Made by a program: the position numbers and the translations under genes
Part shown: piece after piece, positions 37,621 to 47,265 of the stretch
Layout: every line of letters begins with the position of its first letter
Position numbering within the stretch: the first letter of the stretch is position 1
Source of the DNA: Atopobacter sp. AH10
GTDB lineage: Bacteria; Bacillota; Bacilli; Lactobacillales; Aerococcaceae
Reading direction: 5' to 3'
Assembly: GCF_003664595.1 (NCBI RefSeq)
Contig: NZ_QXPZ01000022.1
Location: 1-64,000 of the forward strand
DNA: 64,000 bases
The notes under the pieces: model-generated
What the model saw: the letters and a program-made list of their open reading frames with translations, nothing else
Database searches by the model: none
Told to the model about the DNA's origin: nothing

Positions 37621-38193
37621 TTATAAATGCGCTTGACCTTCCATGCGACGACGGCTTAGTTGTGGCAATAATTTGCCAACTACTAGATAGACCGCTGTTG
37701 ACACAACAAGGCCTTTAGCTAAATTGAATGGGACTACCCCAAGCAGGATGACCTCCCTCAAATTTCCTAAATTCATATGGAAAAGAGCTAGATAAAGTGG
37801 CGTTAACACTAGCCAATTCAAAATAGCCATGACCAATGTGAGTGTCAAGGTACCTATGCCTGCTCCAATTATAAAACGTTTAGCTGTCCAAGATTTTAAC
37901 GTAAAGTAATAGATCGGTGTGATTAGAGACAAAGAAGCCACTAAAGAAGCAATATCCCCTATTGGATAACCCATATCTCCACCAGTTTGTATATAGTGCA
38001 GTAGAGTTCTAATCAATAGCGAAACAAATCCAGCTATTGGCCCGTAAATAACCGCTGAACTTAAAATGGCTAGATCCGAAAAATCGACTTTGAGATAAGA
38101 AATACCAGGGATAAGCGGGAATTGAAAGAGCATCAAAATAACCGCCACTGCACCAAATACACTTGCCCCAACCCATTGTCTATGTTGTTTCAT
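37621..38193 (-). CDS. ribU: Riboflavin transporter RibU (ECF substrate-binding subunit)
   Basis: The membrane S-component of an energy-coupling-factor transporter that binds riboflavin; the shared EcfAA'T motor is encoded elsewhere. The 190-residue protein has about six membrane segments and the family pattern LPGISYLKVDFSDL-like stretch (FPLIPGISYLKVDFSDLAIL, about 29-48) that forms part of the ligand pocket. An in-frame ATG at 38220 is too early; AGAGGAGG lies before ATG 38193. An FMN riboswitch and terminator precede it, which fixes the substrate as riboflavin or FMN. Confidence 0.94.
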   Translation of the reverse strand: MKQHRQWVGASVFGAVAVILMLFQFPLIPGISYLKVDFSDLAILSSAVIYGPIAGFVSLLIRTLLHYIQTGGDMGYPIGDIASLVASLSLITPIYYFTLKSWTAKRFIIGAGIGTLTLTLVMAILNWLVLTPLYLALFHMNLGNLREVILLGVVPFNLAKGLVVSTAVYLVVGKLLPQLSRRRMEGQAHL

Positions 38194-38233
38194 TTTTCTT
38201 CCTCCTCTGAGATTCCTCATCAGAAAAAGGTCT

Positions 38234-38266
38234 AAAAAAACTCCATTTCAAGAGAGAAATAGAGTT
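38234..38266 (-). terminator. Riboswitch-controlled terminator before ribU
   Basis: On the minus strand AACTCTATTTC (38256-38266) pairs with GAAATGGAGTT (38239-38249, one G-U), followed by seven Ts. It lies between the FMN aptamer and the ribU start, so FMN binding should favour this hairpin and stop transcription. Confidence 0.8.
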
Positions 38267-38280
38267 CATTAAATAAACCC

Positions 38281-38396
38281 CATCTTCTTTATCCAGACTA
38301 TACTGTCGGTTTCGGACTTTCACCGAATCGGCTCTATAAAGAGTTCGTGGACTTTAACCACCGGTGGGGAATTACACCCCGCCCCTGAAGACGAAT
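38281..38396 (-). promoter_or_regulatory. FMN riboswitch (RFN element)
   Basis: On the minus strand the conserved RFN blocks appear in order: GGGGCGGGGTG, AATTCCCCACCGG and TGGT, the GAGCC stem, GATTCGGTGAAAGTCCG, AAACCGACAGTATAGTC and GGATAAAGAAGATG. These match the FMN aptamer consensus. It senses FMN and controls the downstream ribU through the terminator at 38234-38266. The 5' boundary stem pairs CGTCTTC with GAAGATG. Confidence 0.95.
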
Positions 38397-38412
38397 CTAC
38401 ATATTTTATTTA

Positions 38413-38418
38413 TCTATA
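38413..38418 (-). promoter_or_regulatory. Possible ribU promoter -10
   Basis: TATAGA on the minus strand lies just upstream of the aptamer; the -35 is weak. The rest of 38419-38525 holds only a short CTTAAG-flanked inverted repeat and no gene. Confidence 0.35.
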
Positions 38419-38525
38419 ATCTAACACAAAGCAATCTTAAGAGCAAGGAAAACACCCTTAAGGTAAGTAGAAAGAAAGTCGCCATACTCCTAGCTAGACA
38501 TTTCTTCCCCTATCCTTCTCAAACC

Positions 38526-39236
38526 TTATGCTTCACCACGCAATTGTTTCAACTCAAAAGGTTTAATTCTTCGATATTCACCTGGGATCATTCCATCTAA
38601 TTTCAAATGACCTATGCGGATTCGATGTAGTCGTTTTACCGGAAAACCTACTGTCTGAAACATCAACTTAACTTGATGATTCCATCCTTCATGAATAGTG
38701 ATATTGACAACAGATATATTTTTCTTTGGATCCCGTTTAAGCAACTTCGTTTTTGCAGGTGAAGTCACTCCCTGTTCCAAACGCACACCTAAACGTAACT
38801 GTTTCAAAGCCTCATTCGTTATTAAGCCTTCTAGAGTAGCTTGATATTCCTTATCCACTTCATGGCTTGGATGAGCCATGTAATGAGAAAAATCCCCGTC
38901 ATTGGTCATAATGAGTGCGCCAGTCGTATCAAAGTCGAGTCGGCCTACTGGGTAAATTCGTTGATCCACTTTTACGTAATCCGTCACAACTGGCCTACCC
39001 CGATCATCCGACACACTGGAAAGAACATTCTGAGGCTTATAAAAAAGATAGTAGACCCGTTCTTCTTTCCCTATAGGAATGTCATCAACAGTAATTCTAT
39101 CAGAAGATGAAACCTTCACTCCTAACTCTGTAACCACTTGCCCATTAACTTTTACACGGCCTTCTTCGATAATTGATTCACATTTCCTTCTAGAAGCTAC
39201 ACCGGCATGTGCCATAACTTTTTGTAAACGTTCCAA
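38526..39236 (-). CDS. rluB: 23S rRNA pseudouridine synthase, RsuA/RluB family
   Basis: Makes pseudouridine in ribosomal RNA; in Bacillus the enzyme at this locus modifies 23S rRNA. The 236-residue protein has an N-terminal S4 RNA-binding domain (RLQKVMAHAGVASRRKCE) and a catalytic domain with PVGRLDFDTTGALIMTNDG, which contains the catalytic Asp, and NHQVKLMFQTVG near the end. The start codon is TTG: it immediately follows the scpB stop and gives the usual N-terminus of the family, with AAGGAG upstream at a longish spacing. It is last in ribT-scpA-scpB-rluB. Confidence 0.93.
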   Translation of the reverse strand: MERLQKVMAHAGVASRRKCESIIEEGRVKVNGQVVTELGVKVSSSDRITVDDIPIGKEERVYYLFYKPQNVLSSVSDDRGRPVVTDYVKVDQRIYPVGRLDFDTTGALIMTNDGDFSHYMAHPSHEVDKEYQATLEGLITNEALKQLRLGVRLEQGVTSPAKTKLLKRDPKKNISVVNITIHEGWNHQVKLMFQTVGFPVKRLHRIRIGHLKLDGMIPGEYRRIKPFELKQLRGEA

Positions 39237-39237
39237 C

Positions 39238-39891
39238 TTATTGTTCTTCTCCTTTTCTTAAGACCTCTTCGCTTGATGTCTTACCTTTAGCTGTTTCTAG
39301 ATTATCTTCTCTAAAATCAAATAAATTACCTTGCTGAGCCTTTTCATCAAAGTGGGTAAAATTGAGTAAATCTTTGGCTTGTTCAAGAGAGATATCTTCT
39401 TTCAAAACTGGCAATTCTTCCAGTGAATTTAGACCAAAAACTTGGAGAAAATTATTAGTTGTTTGATAGAGTTTGGGTCTACCAGGTTGGTCTAAACGCC
39501 CACAAGATTCAATTAATTCATGCCATTCCAATTTTTGTAAAGCAGCTGATGAATTAACCCCACGAATATAATCAACTTCCACCCGTGTGACCGGTTGACG
39601 ATAGGCGATAATAATGAGCGTTTCCAAGGCTGCTTGTGTCAATTTCATCATAGCTGGAGTTTGAGCTAGACGTTCTATTGCTGCATTTGCTTCGATTTTT
39701 GTAGCATAGCGATAACTGTCTTGAAAAGTTTCTAGAACTATTCCGGATTTTTCATCCTCTTTTTGCATCTCCTCCAAAACCTCATATACTGTCCCTAAAG
39801 GTAATTGTGAAGCTTCGGCTAATTCCTTAACGGTAAGGCCTTCTTGCCCAGCTACAAAAAGCAAGGCATCTATAAGAGCGTAGGGGTTCAT
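39238..39891 (-). CDS. scpB: Segregation and condensation protein ScpB
   Basis: A winged-helix kleisin partner that joins ScpA and the SMC ATPase into the condensin that organises chromosomes. The 217-residue protein shows LIDALLFVAGQEGLTVKEL, the helix-turn-helix, and the family signature ALETLIIIAYRQPVTRVEV (about 95-113), followed by RGVNSSAAL. An in-frame ATG at 39924 overlaps scpA; ATG 39891 fits the usual N-terminus but has a long spacer from its GGGAG, so the start is not certain. Confidence 0.93.
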   Translation of the reverse strand: MNPYALIDALLFVAGQEGLTVKELAEASQLPLGTVYEVLEEMQKEDEKSGIVLETFQDSYRYATKIEANAAIERLAQTPAMMKLTQAALETLIIIAYRQPVTRVEVDYIRGVNSSAALQKLEWHELIESCGRLDQPGRPKLYQTTNNFLQVFGLNSLEELPVLKEDISLEQAKDLLNFTHFDEKAQQGNLFDFREDNLETAKGKTSSEEVLRKGEEQ

Positions 39892-39899
39892 GAAGCTGT

Positions 39900-40634
39900 T
39901 TACTCTCCCTTCCTTTGCAACCATATTTCTTCAAATAATTCATCTTGAGAAAAAACAACTTCACCCTCTCTCACCAACTGTAAGAATGCTAAAAAATATG
40001 CCACTAGAGTTGACCTATTCCAATCCTTTAAAACAGATGATAAAGCCATACGTTCCCCGGACTTAGGAAGTCTATCTTTAATATCTAGGAGGCAATCCTC
40101 AATAGAAACTTGTTCCTTTGCCATAGTCCTTTGCATGGGTTGACTTTTCCGCCATTTTGCGGACATTTTTGTCAAGGCTAATAGAAGGTCATTCAGCTCG
40201 TAGCTATTAGGAGAAAGCGGGACTTTTTCAACAAAAGAAGATAGGTCGCTCGCTTGCTTATGGTGAATCTTGCTTCTTTCCTCTTCCAATTCCCGAAAAG
40301 CGGGTAGAGCAGCTTTATAATGCTCATACAAGATCAACTGATCGATCAATTGTTCTTTAGGATCATCTTCTAAGTCGAGTTCTTCCTCTTCAACAGGCAA
40401 GAGTTCCCGTCCCTTAATCTCAATTAAAGTTGCTGCCATCACCAAATACTCACTGGCAATCTCTAAGGATAAATCTTTCATCTTTTGAACATAAGCCAGA
40501 TATTGTTGAGTGACTTCCGCTACTCGCAACTCATGAATATCCATCTTCATTTCTTTAATTAAAGATAGCAATAAATCAAGTGGGCCTTCAAATTGACCCA
40601 CTCTAATTTCCATTTGATCTGATTTAATTGTCAT
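39900..40634 (-). CDS. scpA: Segregation and condensation protein ScpA
   Basis: The kleisin subunit of SMC-ScpAB. The 244-residue protein begins with the signature EGPLDLLLSLIKEMKMDIHE (about 15-34), has a charged middle, and ends with a winged-helix segment (FLAFLQLVREGEVVFSQ). Its ATG directly follows the ribT stop, and the ribosome site GGAAGGAAG lies inside ribT. The gene pair is normal in size and order. Confidence 0.95.
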   Translation of the reverse strand: MTIKSDQMEIRVGQFEGPLDLLLSLIKEMKMDIHELRVAEVTQQYLAYVQKMKDLSLEIASEYLVMAATLIEIKGRELLPVEEEELDLEDDPKEQLIDQLILYEHYKAALPAFRELEEERSKIHHKQASDLSSFVEKVPLSPNSYELNDLLLALTKMSAKWRKSQPMQRTMAKEQVSIEDCLLDIKDRLPKSGERMALSSVLKDWNRSTLVAYFLAFLQLVREGEVVFSQDELFEEIWLQRKGE

Positions 40635-40994
40635 CTACTTTGGAGCTTCCTTCCAATGGGTCAATATCGAGGTTAACTCAAGTGTTCCCATTAAACTTTT
40701 CTTCCGATTAATCTCCTGCACAGCATCGAGCATCTTATGTGCTATTCCTTCGTGTCGGAAAGAAGGATTAACAGCAATCTGACGAACAAGAACATCTTCA
40801 TCGTCAAATTCTACCCCAATCACTCCAATAAAATTCTCAGTGTCCTCATCTTTCCAAAGATAAAGGGCTCTGTTGTCTTCATTTTGATATTTTTCACACA
40901 GCTTGTTTAACCGATCAAAGTCTTTAAAATCGCTGATAAAAGACAATAAGCCCATAGCAATTTTCATCTGATCATCTCGGCATCTGACTAGCAA
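40635..40994 (-). CDS. ribT: RibT-type GNAT acetyltransferase
   Basis: A small GCN5-related N-acetyltransferase, 119 residues, matching RibT, which in Bacillus is the last gene of the riboflavin operon and lies before scpA. The substrate is unknown. The acetyl-CoA site is VRQIAVNPSFRHEGIAHKML (about 69-88). A GTG at 41000 is in frame, but TTG 40994 gives the family N-terminus MLVR...KIAMGLLSF and has AGAGGTG five bases upstream. No ribDEAH genes accompany it here. It has its own promoter and starts the scpAB run. Confidence 0.82.
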   Translation of the reverse strand: MLVRCRDDQMKIAMGLLSFISDFKDFDRLNKLCEKYQNEDNRALYLWKDEDTENFIGVIGVEFDDEDVLVRQIAVNPSFRHEGIAHKMLDAVQEINRKKSLMGTLELTSILTHWKEAPK

Positions 40995-41030
40995 AGTCAC
41001 ACCTCTTTTACTCTTCTTATGAATACTGAT

Positions 41031-41059
41031 AATATAGCAAATTCCCTAAAATATAGCAA
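41031..41059 (-). promoter_or_regulatory. Promoter of ribT-scpA-scpB-rluB
   Basis: On the minus strand, -35 TTGCTA (41054-41059), a 17-base spacer and -10 TATATT (41031-41036) extended by TGC. AATATAGCAA is repeated 20 bases apart across it on the plus strand. Confidence 0.6.
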
Positions 41060-41060
41060 G

Positions 41061-41888
41061 CTAACAAAGTGGGAGATCTTCTACTATTCCTTCGATAAGA
41101 ACTTTAAAATCTTCTGCTACTCTTTTGCCTGTTGCCAAAACTTCATCATGAGACAAATGTTTTTTTAAACCTGCTGCCAAATTGGTGATGCAGGAAATCC
41201 CTAACACTTTCATCCCTGCATGATTGGCAACGATAGCTTCTGGAATAGTAGACATCCCTACTGCACTAGCCCCTAAAGTTTGAGCCATCCGAATTTCAGC
41301 TGGCGTTTCATAACTCGGCCCGCTAAACCCCATATAAACACCTTCTTGAAGCTTTATTCCTACTTTTTTAGCTACTTCTTTAGCAAGCCTTTGATAGTCT
41401 AATGTATATATCTCTGACATGTCAGGAAATCTAGGGCCTAAAAGGTCAATATTTTGTCCTATTAGGGGATTTGTTCCAAAAAAGTTAATATGATCTTTAA
41501 TCAACATTAAATCACCGGCTGAAAAGTTCAAGGAACATCCACCTGCTGCATTGGTGAGGATGAGTTGCTCAACCCCTAAAAGAGCAAATACCCTGATGAG
41601 AAAAGTCACCTCATCCATAGAATAACCTTCATAATAATGAAAACGGCCATTCATCATTAAAACTGAGCGCCCTTTTAGTTTCCCTACTAATAATTCACCT
41701 TTATGACCGATTGCCGTTGCTTTTGGACAATAGGGGATAGACTTATAGGGGATGACCTGTTTATCTTGTAATTTTTCTTCTAAACTATTTAATCCTGATC
41801 CTAACACAATAGCTAAAGTAGGCAATTCTTTTAATTCTTTTTGTAAATAAGCCAAAGCTGCCTGTAATTTATCTAGTAATGGATTCAT
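41061..41888 (-). CDS. punA: Purine nucleoside phosphorylase (PNP-I, PupG type)
   Basis: Cleaves (deoxy)guanosine and (deoxy)inosine with phosphate to the base and pentose-1-phosphate in purine salvage. The 275-residue trimeric-type enzyme shows LGSGLNSL (phosphate loop), GRFHYYEGY, NAAGGCSLNFSAGDLMLIKDHINF, MGFSGPSYETPAEIRM and the purine-site Asn in ITNLAAGL. Two ATGs are adjacent; the second (41888) has better spacing to AGGAGG. It lies 102 bases after xerD, a neighbour also in Bacillus. Confidence 0.95.
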   Translation of the reverse strand: MNPLLDKLQAALAYLQKELKELPTLAIVLGSGLNSLEEKLQDKQVIPYKSIPYCPKATAIGHKGELLVGKLKGRSVLMMNGRFHYYEGYSMDEVTFLIRVFALLGVEQLILTNAAGGCSLNFSAGDLMLIKDHINFFGTNPLIGQNIDLLGPRFPDMSEIYTLDYQRLAKEVAKKVGIKLQEGVYMGFSGPSYETPAEIRMAQTLGASAVGMSTIPEAIVANHAGMKVLGISCITNLAAGLKKHLSHDEVLATGKRVAEDFKVLIEGIVEDLPLC

Positions 41889-41993
41889 CATAACCTCCTA
41901 GGCAGATACTAGCCACAAAACAATCCAATATAGGCTTCTTAAAAGACCACATCAACAAAATATACATGATTAAGCAATGGATAAGTATCCCAG

Positions 41994-42896
41994 TCATTTT
42001 CTTGGGTGAGCATCTTGATAAACTTGTCTCAAATGACTTGTATTTAAATGAGTATAAATTTGTGTTGTAGAAATATCGCTATGCCCGAGCAATTCTTGAA
42101 TAATCCTTAAATCCGCCCCATTTTGGATCAGTGAACTGGCAAAGGAATGCCTTAGCGTATGGGGTGTCACATTCTTAGAAATAGCAGCTAACTGCACATA
42201 TTTTTTAAGGTTTTTCCAAATGCCCTGCCTAGTAAAAGGCCTCCCCCACTGATTAACTAACAAATGCATCTCTATACCATTTAATTTTTTAACCAATAAG
42301 GGTCTTTTATCTTCAATATAGGTTTTTAACCAATCTAAAAGGACATCTGTAATAGGAACTATACGCTCCTTATTCCCCTTCCCTATCACTCGAATAAAAG
42401 CATCATCTAAATGGATATCGTCAAGTTTCAAAGCAATGACTTCTGATACTCGTAGGCCAGTCGATAACATTAATTGAAAGATCACCCGATCACGAAAGCC
42501 TATGGGATGACTAATATCCGGTGCTTTCAATAAACGATTAATTTCCTCATCTGTCAAAAAGATAGGTAGTTCCGATCTTTTTTTAGGTAAATCCACAATG
42601 CGACAAGGATTATTTTTCCGAATCCCTTGCTCAACTAAAAAATCTGTCCAGAGACTAATGCTAGAAAGATATCGTGATAGGCTAGCCCTTTCATAGTGTT
42701 TAGCATTTTTATCTGCAAAAAAGAGGAGTAAAGTCTCCTCTGTATAACTTTTGAGGTCTAGACCTACTTGATTTAAAAAAGATAAAAAAGCTTCGATATC
42801 CATACGATAGGCCACTATAGTATTATCGCTCAATTGCCGATCAAATTGCATAAAGTGATGAAAATCTTGCCATAAGTCTTCTAGGCTTTCCTTCAA
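41994..42896 (-). CDS. xerD: Site-specific tyrosine recombinase XerD
   Basis: Resolves chromosome dimers at dif. The 300-residue protein has an N-terminal core-binding domain and a catalytic domain with all active-site residues: Arg149 (STGLRVSE), Lys173, His246 and Arg249 (TPHTLRHSF), His272 (LLGHSD) and Tyr281 (TQIYTHL). The start appears to be TTG: it lies four bases past the fur stop, with GGGAG upstream, and the next ATG would remove part of the core-binding domain. The fur-xerD-punA order is conserved in Firmicutes. Confidence 0.95.
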   Translation of the reverse strand: MKESLEDLWQDFHHFMQFDRQLSDNTIVAYRMDIEAFLSFLNQVGLDLKSYTEETLLLFFADKNAKHYERASLSRYLSSISLWTDFLVEQGIRKNNPCRIVDLPKKRSELPIFLTDEEINRLLKAPDISHPIGFRDRVIFQLMLSTGLRVSEVIALKLDDIHLDDAFIRVIGKGNKERIVPITDVLLDWLKTYIEDKRPLLVKKLNGIEMHLLVNQWGRPFTRQGIWKNLKKYVQLAAISKNVTPHTLRHSFASSLIQNGADLRIIQELLGHSDISTTQIYTHLNTSHLRQVYQDAHPRK

Positions 42897-42899
42897 AAT

Positions 42900-43358
42900 T
42901 TATTCTTCTCCCTTTTTCTTTAGCTGGCAATCATGACAAATTCCATGGAAAGTCAATCGATGATCCAAAATTTTAAATTGAAACTCTTGCTCTACTAAAG
43001 GTTCAATATCTGTTAATAAATCATCTGCAATTTCTTCAACTCGACCACATTCTAAACAAAGCAAGTGGTGGTGAAAATGCTCATTCCCCTCCATTTTTAA
43101 ATCATAACGAGAGATGCCATCTTCAAATGTGACCTTATAAACCACACCGAGTTCTGTCAAAATATCTAAAGTACGATAAACAGTAGCTAAACCTATACTC
43201 GGATATTTCTTTTTCAGCTGAATATAAATTTCCTCAGCGCTCATATGGCTGTCATCTTTTTCAAGCAAAACTTGCAAAGTCATCTGTCGTTGAGGAGTTA
43301 ATTTATAGCTAGAAGACTGCAATTGCTTTTGTATAGATTGCAAAGACCGCCTTTTCAT
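42900..43358 (-). CDS. fur: Fur-family metalloregulator
   Basis: A 152-residue DNA-binding repressor of the Fur/Zur/PerR family, probably Fur by position next to xerD. It has a winged-helix domain (TPQRQMTLQVLLE to GLATVYRTLDILTELG, about 21-71), a metal-sensing histidine cluster HFHHH (94-98), and two CxxC pairs, Cys101/Cys104 and Cys141/Cys144, for structural zinc. The sensed metal cannot be fixed from sequence alone. It lies between cvfB and xerD with gaps of 12 and 3 bases. Confidence 0.93.
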   Translation of the reverse strand: MKRRSLQSIQKQLQSSSYKLTPQRQMTLQVLLEKDDSHMSAEEIYIQLKKKYPSIGLATVYRTLDILTELGVVYKVTFEDGISRYDLKMEGNEHFHHHLLCLECGRVEEIADDLLTDIEPLVEQEFQFKILDHRLTFHGICHDCQLKKKGEE

Positions 43359-43370
43359 TCTAACTTCCTC

Positions 43371-44222
43371 CTATATTAAACAATGAATCCCATCTGCATC
43401 AATAGAAATGAAACGTTCCTTATACAAATGGCCGATAGCTCGCTTAAATTGCCCCTTAGAAATCCCAAACACATGACGGATTTCATCTGGATCAGATTTA
43501 TCATGATAAGGCAAAAATTGATGGGGAGTATGTTGAAGCATAGCTAAAATCATAGCCGCATCGTCGCTTATCATTTCATATGCACGTGGCTTAAAGGAAA
43601 TATTTAAACTACCATCAGCTTTCACATCAATAACCCGAGCACTTTGCCTCATCCCCAAACGAACAGGTCCTAAAAATTCATTAGGATGAATAAAGCAGAA
43701 ATTGCGATCATTTGTATAGGCATAGGCTCCAGCAGGACGAATAGCAATAATCGTGGCCAAGACTTCTTGATTCAAGAGCATCTTGCTAGCAAAACGAAAT
43801 GATTTCCTCAATTGATCTAAGCGAATTGGTTTAGCCCATAGTCGATCCTTTTTATCACTCGTTAAACAGACATAGAGGAAATCTCCTTTGTTGGGCCATT
43901 CTTTCTTATCATCAGGTAAATCATCTAAGGATACGACAACATCCTTATCTTTTAGCCCAATATCTACAAAAACACCTAGATCGTTTCGGCGATCGATGAC
44001 TGGGCAAAAAGCAAATTGACTTTTACTGACTTCTGGAATAGTTAAAGTGAGTTTCCATTCATTTTTCTTATTTTTATAAGCAAAACCTTCAACAGCTTGC
44101 CCTAATTCTGGTGACCCAATCCATTCATCTTGGTTCACCTTATAGGTAATCCCTGACGCTTGAACCATAACTTCTAAATCGTTCCAATCGGTAACAAAGG
44201 CATTTATTACTTCTCCGTTCAT
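43371..44222 (-). CDS. cvfB: CvfB-type S1-domain RNA-binding protein
   Basis: A 283-residue cytoplasmic RNA-binding protein of the CvfB/YitL family, made of S1-like domains (GVFVDIGLKDKDVVVSLDDLP, split as GVFVDIGLKDK and VVVSLDDLP) and a C-terminal winged helix (HVFGISKGQFKRAIGHLYKE). In staphylococci CvfB affects virulence gene expression; the RNA target here is unknown. An upstream ATG at 44255 lies in the -10 region, while AAAGGAGG lies six bases before ATG 44222. It starts the cvfB-fur-xerD run. Confidence 0.88.
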   Translation of the reverse strand: MNGEVINAFVTDWNDLEVMVQASGITYKVNQDEWIGSPELGQAVEGFAYKNKKNEWKLTLTIPEVSKSQFAFCPVIDRRNDLGVFVDIGLKDKDVVVSLDDLPDDKKEWPNKGDFLYVCLTSDKKDRLWAKPIRLDQLRKSFRFASKMLLNQEVLATIIAIRPAGAYAYTNDRNFCFIHPNEFLGPVRLGMRQSARVIDVKADGSLNISFKPRAYEMISDDAAMILAMLQHTPHQFLPYHDKSDPDEIRHVFGISKGQFKRAIGHLYKERFISIDADGIHCLI

Positions 44223-44253
44223 TTGCGCCCTCCTTTCGATTCTACCTTCTTTC

Positions 44254-44262
44254 ATTCTATCA
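44254..44262 (-). promoter_or_regulatory. Extended -10 promoter of cvfB
   Basis: On the minus strand TGATAGAAT (44254-44262) is an extended -10 just upstream of the cvfB ribosome site. It excludes the in-frame ATG at 44255. Confidence 0.5.
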
Positions 44263-44285
44263 CATTTTTTCTTTATTTTTATAAG

Positions 44286-44325
44286 GAAAATGCTCCACCA
44301 CTGGAACAGTAGTGAAGCATTTTTT
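44286..44325. terminator. Terminator of pfkA-pyk
   Basis: AAAATGCTCCACCACT pairs with AGTAGTGAAGCATTTT with two mismatches around a short loop, with T- and A-runs on both sides (44287-44321). It can serve both strands. It lies 22 bases past the pyk stop. Confidence 0.8.
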
Positions 44326-44347
44326 GATTTCTTTTCACTTATATGAA

Positions 44348-46105
44348 TTAGAAAGCAGTTGTTTTACCCTTGTAAACAATACCACGACGAGGGTCAATAG
44401 TCACCAAGCCACCGTCTTCGATTAACTGGCAAGCATCTTTAGCCCCAACAATAACAGGGATATGTAATTCAATGCCTAAGATAGCTGCATGGCTAGTTAA
44501 GCCACCAGTTTCAACAATAACCCCACCAGAACGGCGAATAGCTTCTGTATAGTCACTATTAGTGTTTTCAACTACTAGAATACCACCGTCAGACAGCTTA
44601 CTATTAGCTTCTTCAGCTGAATGAGCAATTACAGCTTTTCCGACATAAGAATGACGACCAACACCATTCCCACGAAGTAATTCTGTGTTGATAGCTTGAA
44701 CCTTCATGATATTAGTTGTACCACGTTCACCTACAGGAACACCTGCAGTAATCAAGATTAGATCCCCTTCAGTCGCAAAACCTTCTTTGGTTGCTACTTG
44801 GGTTGCCAATTCAAACATATCATCTGTGGTAGCAGGTTTCTTAGCCATGTAAGGTTGTACACCCCATGAAACCATCAAGCTACGTTTAACACGTTCAGAG
44901 AAAGTAACAGCCACAATATTAGTGTTTGGACGGTATTTAGAGATCATGCGTGCAGTATGACCAGATTCCGTTGCGGCAACGATTGTAGCAATCTTCAAAT
45001 TACGTGCAGTATGACCAACTGAACGACCAATAGCTTCAGCCACATCAGTTTCAGAGAATGTCTTCATCTTGAAGTTATGCGTATTGCTTAATTCAGCTTC
45101 AGTACGAACACAAATGTTTGCCATAGTAGTCACAGCTTCAACTGGCCAATCACCAGCTGCTGTTTCCCCAGATAGCATTACTGCATCTGTCCCGTCAAAG
45201 ATGGCATTAGCCACGTCACCTGCTTCCGCACGTGTAGGACGTGGATTTCTTTGCATAGAATCTAGCATTTGAGTTGCAGTGATAACAGGTTTCCCTAAAA
45301 TGTTACATTTCTTAATCAAACGTTTTTGTTCAATTGGAACTTCCTCAGCAGGAATTTCTACACCTAAGTCACCACGAGCGACCATCAAACCATCAGACAC
45401 TTCTAAGATTTCATCGATGTTATCCAAGCCTTCTTGGCATTCGATTTTTGGCAAAATGAGAACATGAGACATGTTATGTTGTTCTAACAATTCGCGGATT
45501 TCTAACACATCGCCAGCTTTACGAACAAAGCTTGCTGCGATCAAATCGATATCTTGTCCTAAACCAAAGATAATATCTTCACGATCTTTTTCTGTGATGC
45601 CTGGTAATTTAGTTTGAACACCAGGGACATTAATCCCTTTCTTATTCTTAATTACCCCTGAGTTAACAACTGTAGCCACGATATCTTCATTTTCTTTATC
45701 GATACCAGTAACCCGAAGTTCAACCAAACCATCATCAATCAAAATCCGAGAGCCTTCTTTGACATCATGGATTAATTCTGGGTAGGTGATGGAGAAGCGA
45801 TCTTTCGTTCCCAAAACTTGTTTCATGGAAACACGTACTTCTGCACCCTTTTCTAAAAGGATTTTGCCATCTTCCATGTCATGTGTTCTAATTTCAGGAC
45901 CTTTAGTATCCAACATTAAGGCAACAGTTTTACCTACCTTGGCTTCTGCTTCATGAATATTCTTAATACGTTGCAAGTGTTCTTCATGACTTCCGTGAGA
46001 GAAATTCAAACGAGCCACATTCATACCGGCATTCATCAATTTCGTCAAAGTTTCGACAGACTCACTAGCTGGGCCAATGGTACATACAATTTTAGTTTTT
46101 TTCAA
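44348..46105 (-). CDS. pyk: Pyruvate kinase (with C-terminal PEP-utiliser domain)
   Basis: Converts phosphoenolpyruvate and ADP to pyruvate and ATP, the last step of glycolysis. The 585-residue protein has the barrel core ([24 protein letters not shown]; the active-site segment [38 protein letters not shown]) and the extra C-terminal domain with [11 protein letters not shown], a Firmicute feature. A GTG at 46114 is in frame but overlaps its own ribosome site. TTG 46105 has AGGAG eight bases upstream and gives the usual N-terminus [11 protein letters not shown], so the start is TTG. It lies downstream of pfkA. Confidence 0.95.
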   Translation of the reverse strand: MKKTKIVCTIGPASESVETLTKLMNAGMNVARLNFSHGSHEEHLQRIKNIHEAEAKVGKTVALMLDTKGPEIRTHDMEDGKILLEKGAEVRVSMKQVLGTKDRFSITYPELIHDVKEGSRILIDDGLVELRVTGIDKENEDIVATVVNSGVIKNKKGINVPGVQTKLPGITEKDREDIIFGLGQDIDLIAASFVRKAGDVLEIRELLEQHNMSHVLILPKIECQEGLDNIDEILEVSDGLMVARGDLGVEIPAEEVPIEQKRLIKKCNILGKPVITATQMLDSMQRNPRPTRAEAGDVANAIFDGTDAVMLSGETAAGDWPVEAVTTMANICVRTEAELSNTHNFKMKTFSETDVAEAIGRSVGHTARNLKIATIVAATESGHTARMISKYRPNTNIVAVTFSERVKRSLMVSWGVQPYMAKKPATTDDMFELATQVATKEGFATEGDLILITAGVPVGERGTTNIMKVQAINTELLRGNGVGRHSYVGKAVIAHSAEEANSKLSDGGILVVENTNSDYTEAIRRSGGVIVETGGLTSHAAILGIELHIPVIVGAKDACQLIEDGGLVTIDPRRGIVYKGKTTAF

Positions 46106-46135
46106 AGTTGCCACTCCTATTCCAGTATTACTTAA

Positions 46136-46164
46136 TAAGCAAGCTATTGTTTGCTTATTATTGG
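46136..46164 (-). other. Stem-loop in the pfkA-pyk intergenic region
   Basis: AATAAGCAA (plus 46135-46143) pairs with TTGCTTATT (46152-46160) around an eight-base loop. No U-tract follows on the minus strand. It may stabilise or process the pyk part of the transcript. Confidence 0.4.
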
Positions 46165-46214
46165 TAAAAAACTACTTCTTTAATTTGAAAAAGTTGCTTT
46201 CTTTTTCGTCTTTA

Positions 46215-47192
<978 letters not shown>

Positions 47193-47199
47193 TTATCTA

Positions 47200-47249
47200 A
47201 CACTTCATTATTTGCCTGTATGTATCATACCAAATTTTTAATGAAGTGT
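47200..47249. repeat. 11-bp perfect inverted repeat bracketing the pfkA promoter
   Basis: ACACTTCATTA (47200-47210) and TAATGAAGTGT (47239-47249) are perfect inverted arms separated by 28 bases. The midpoint falls on the -10 hexamer. One arm overlaps the -35 region and the other lies in the leader, so it cannot fold as one RNA and is better read as a pair of DNA operator sites. Confidence 0.65.
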
Positions 47250-47252
47250 CCT
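47224..47252 (-). promoter_or_regulatory. pfkA promoter
   Basis: On the minus strand -35 AGGACA (47247-47252), a 17-base spacer and -10 TATGAT (47224-47229) preceded by TGG (extended -10). Confidence 0.65.
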
Positions 47253-47265
47253 TTATTTTCTTATC

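Noticed and set aside
41031-41060. AATATAGCAA direct repeat as a regulatory iteron
   Set aside because: Only two copies occur, and they coincide with the -10 and -35 regions of the ribT promoter, so promoter composition explains them.
46106-46114. GTG start for pyruvate kinase
   Set aside because: The GTG overlaps the AGGAG ribosome site, leaving no spacer; TTG 46105 has correct spacing and gives the family N-terminus.
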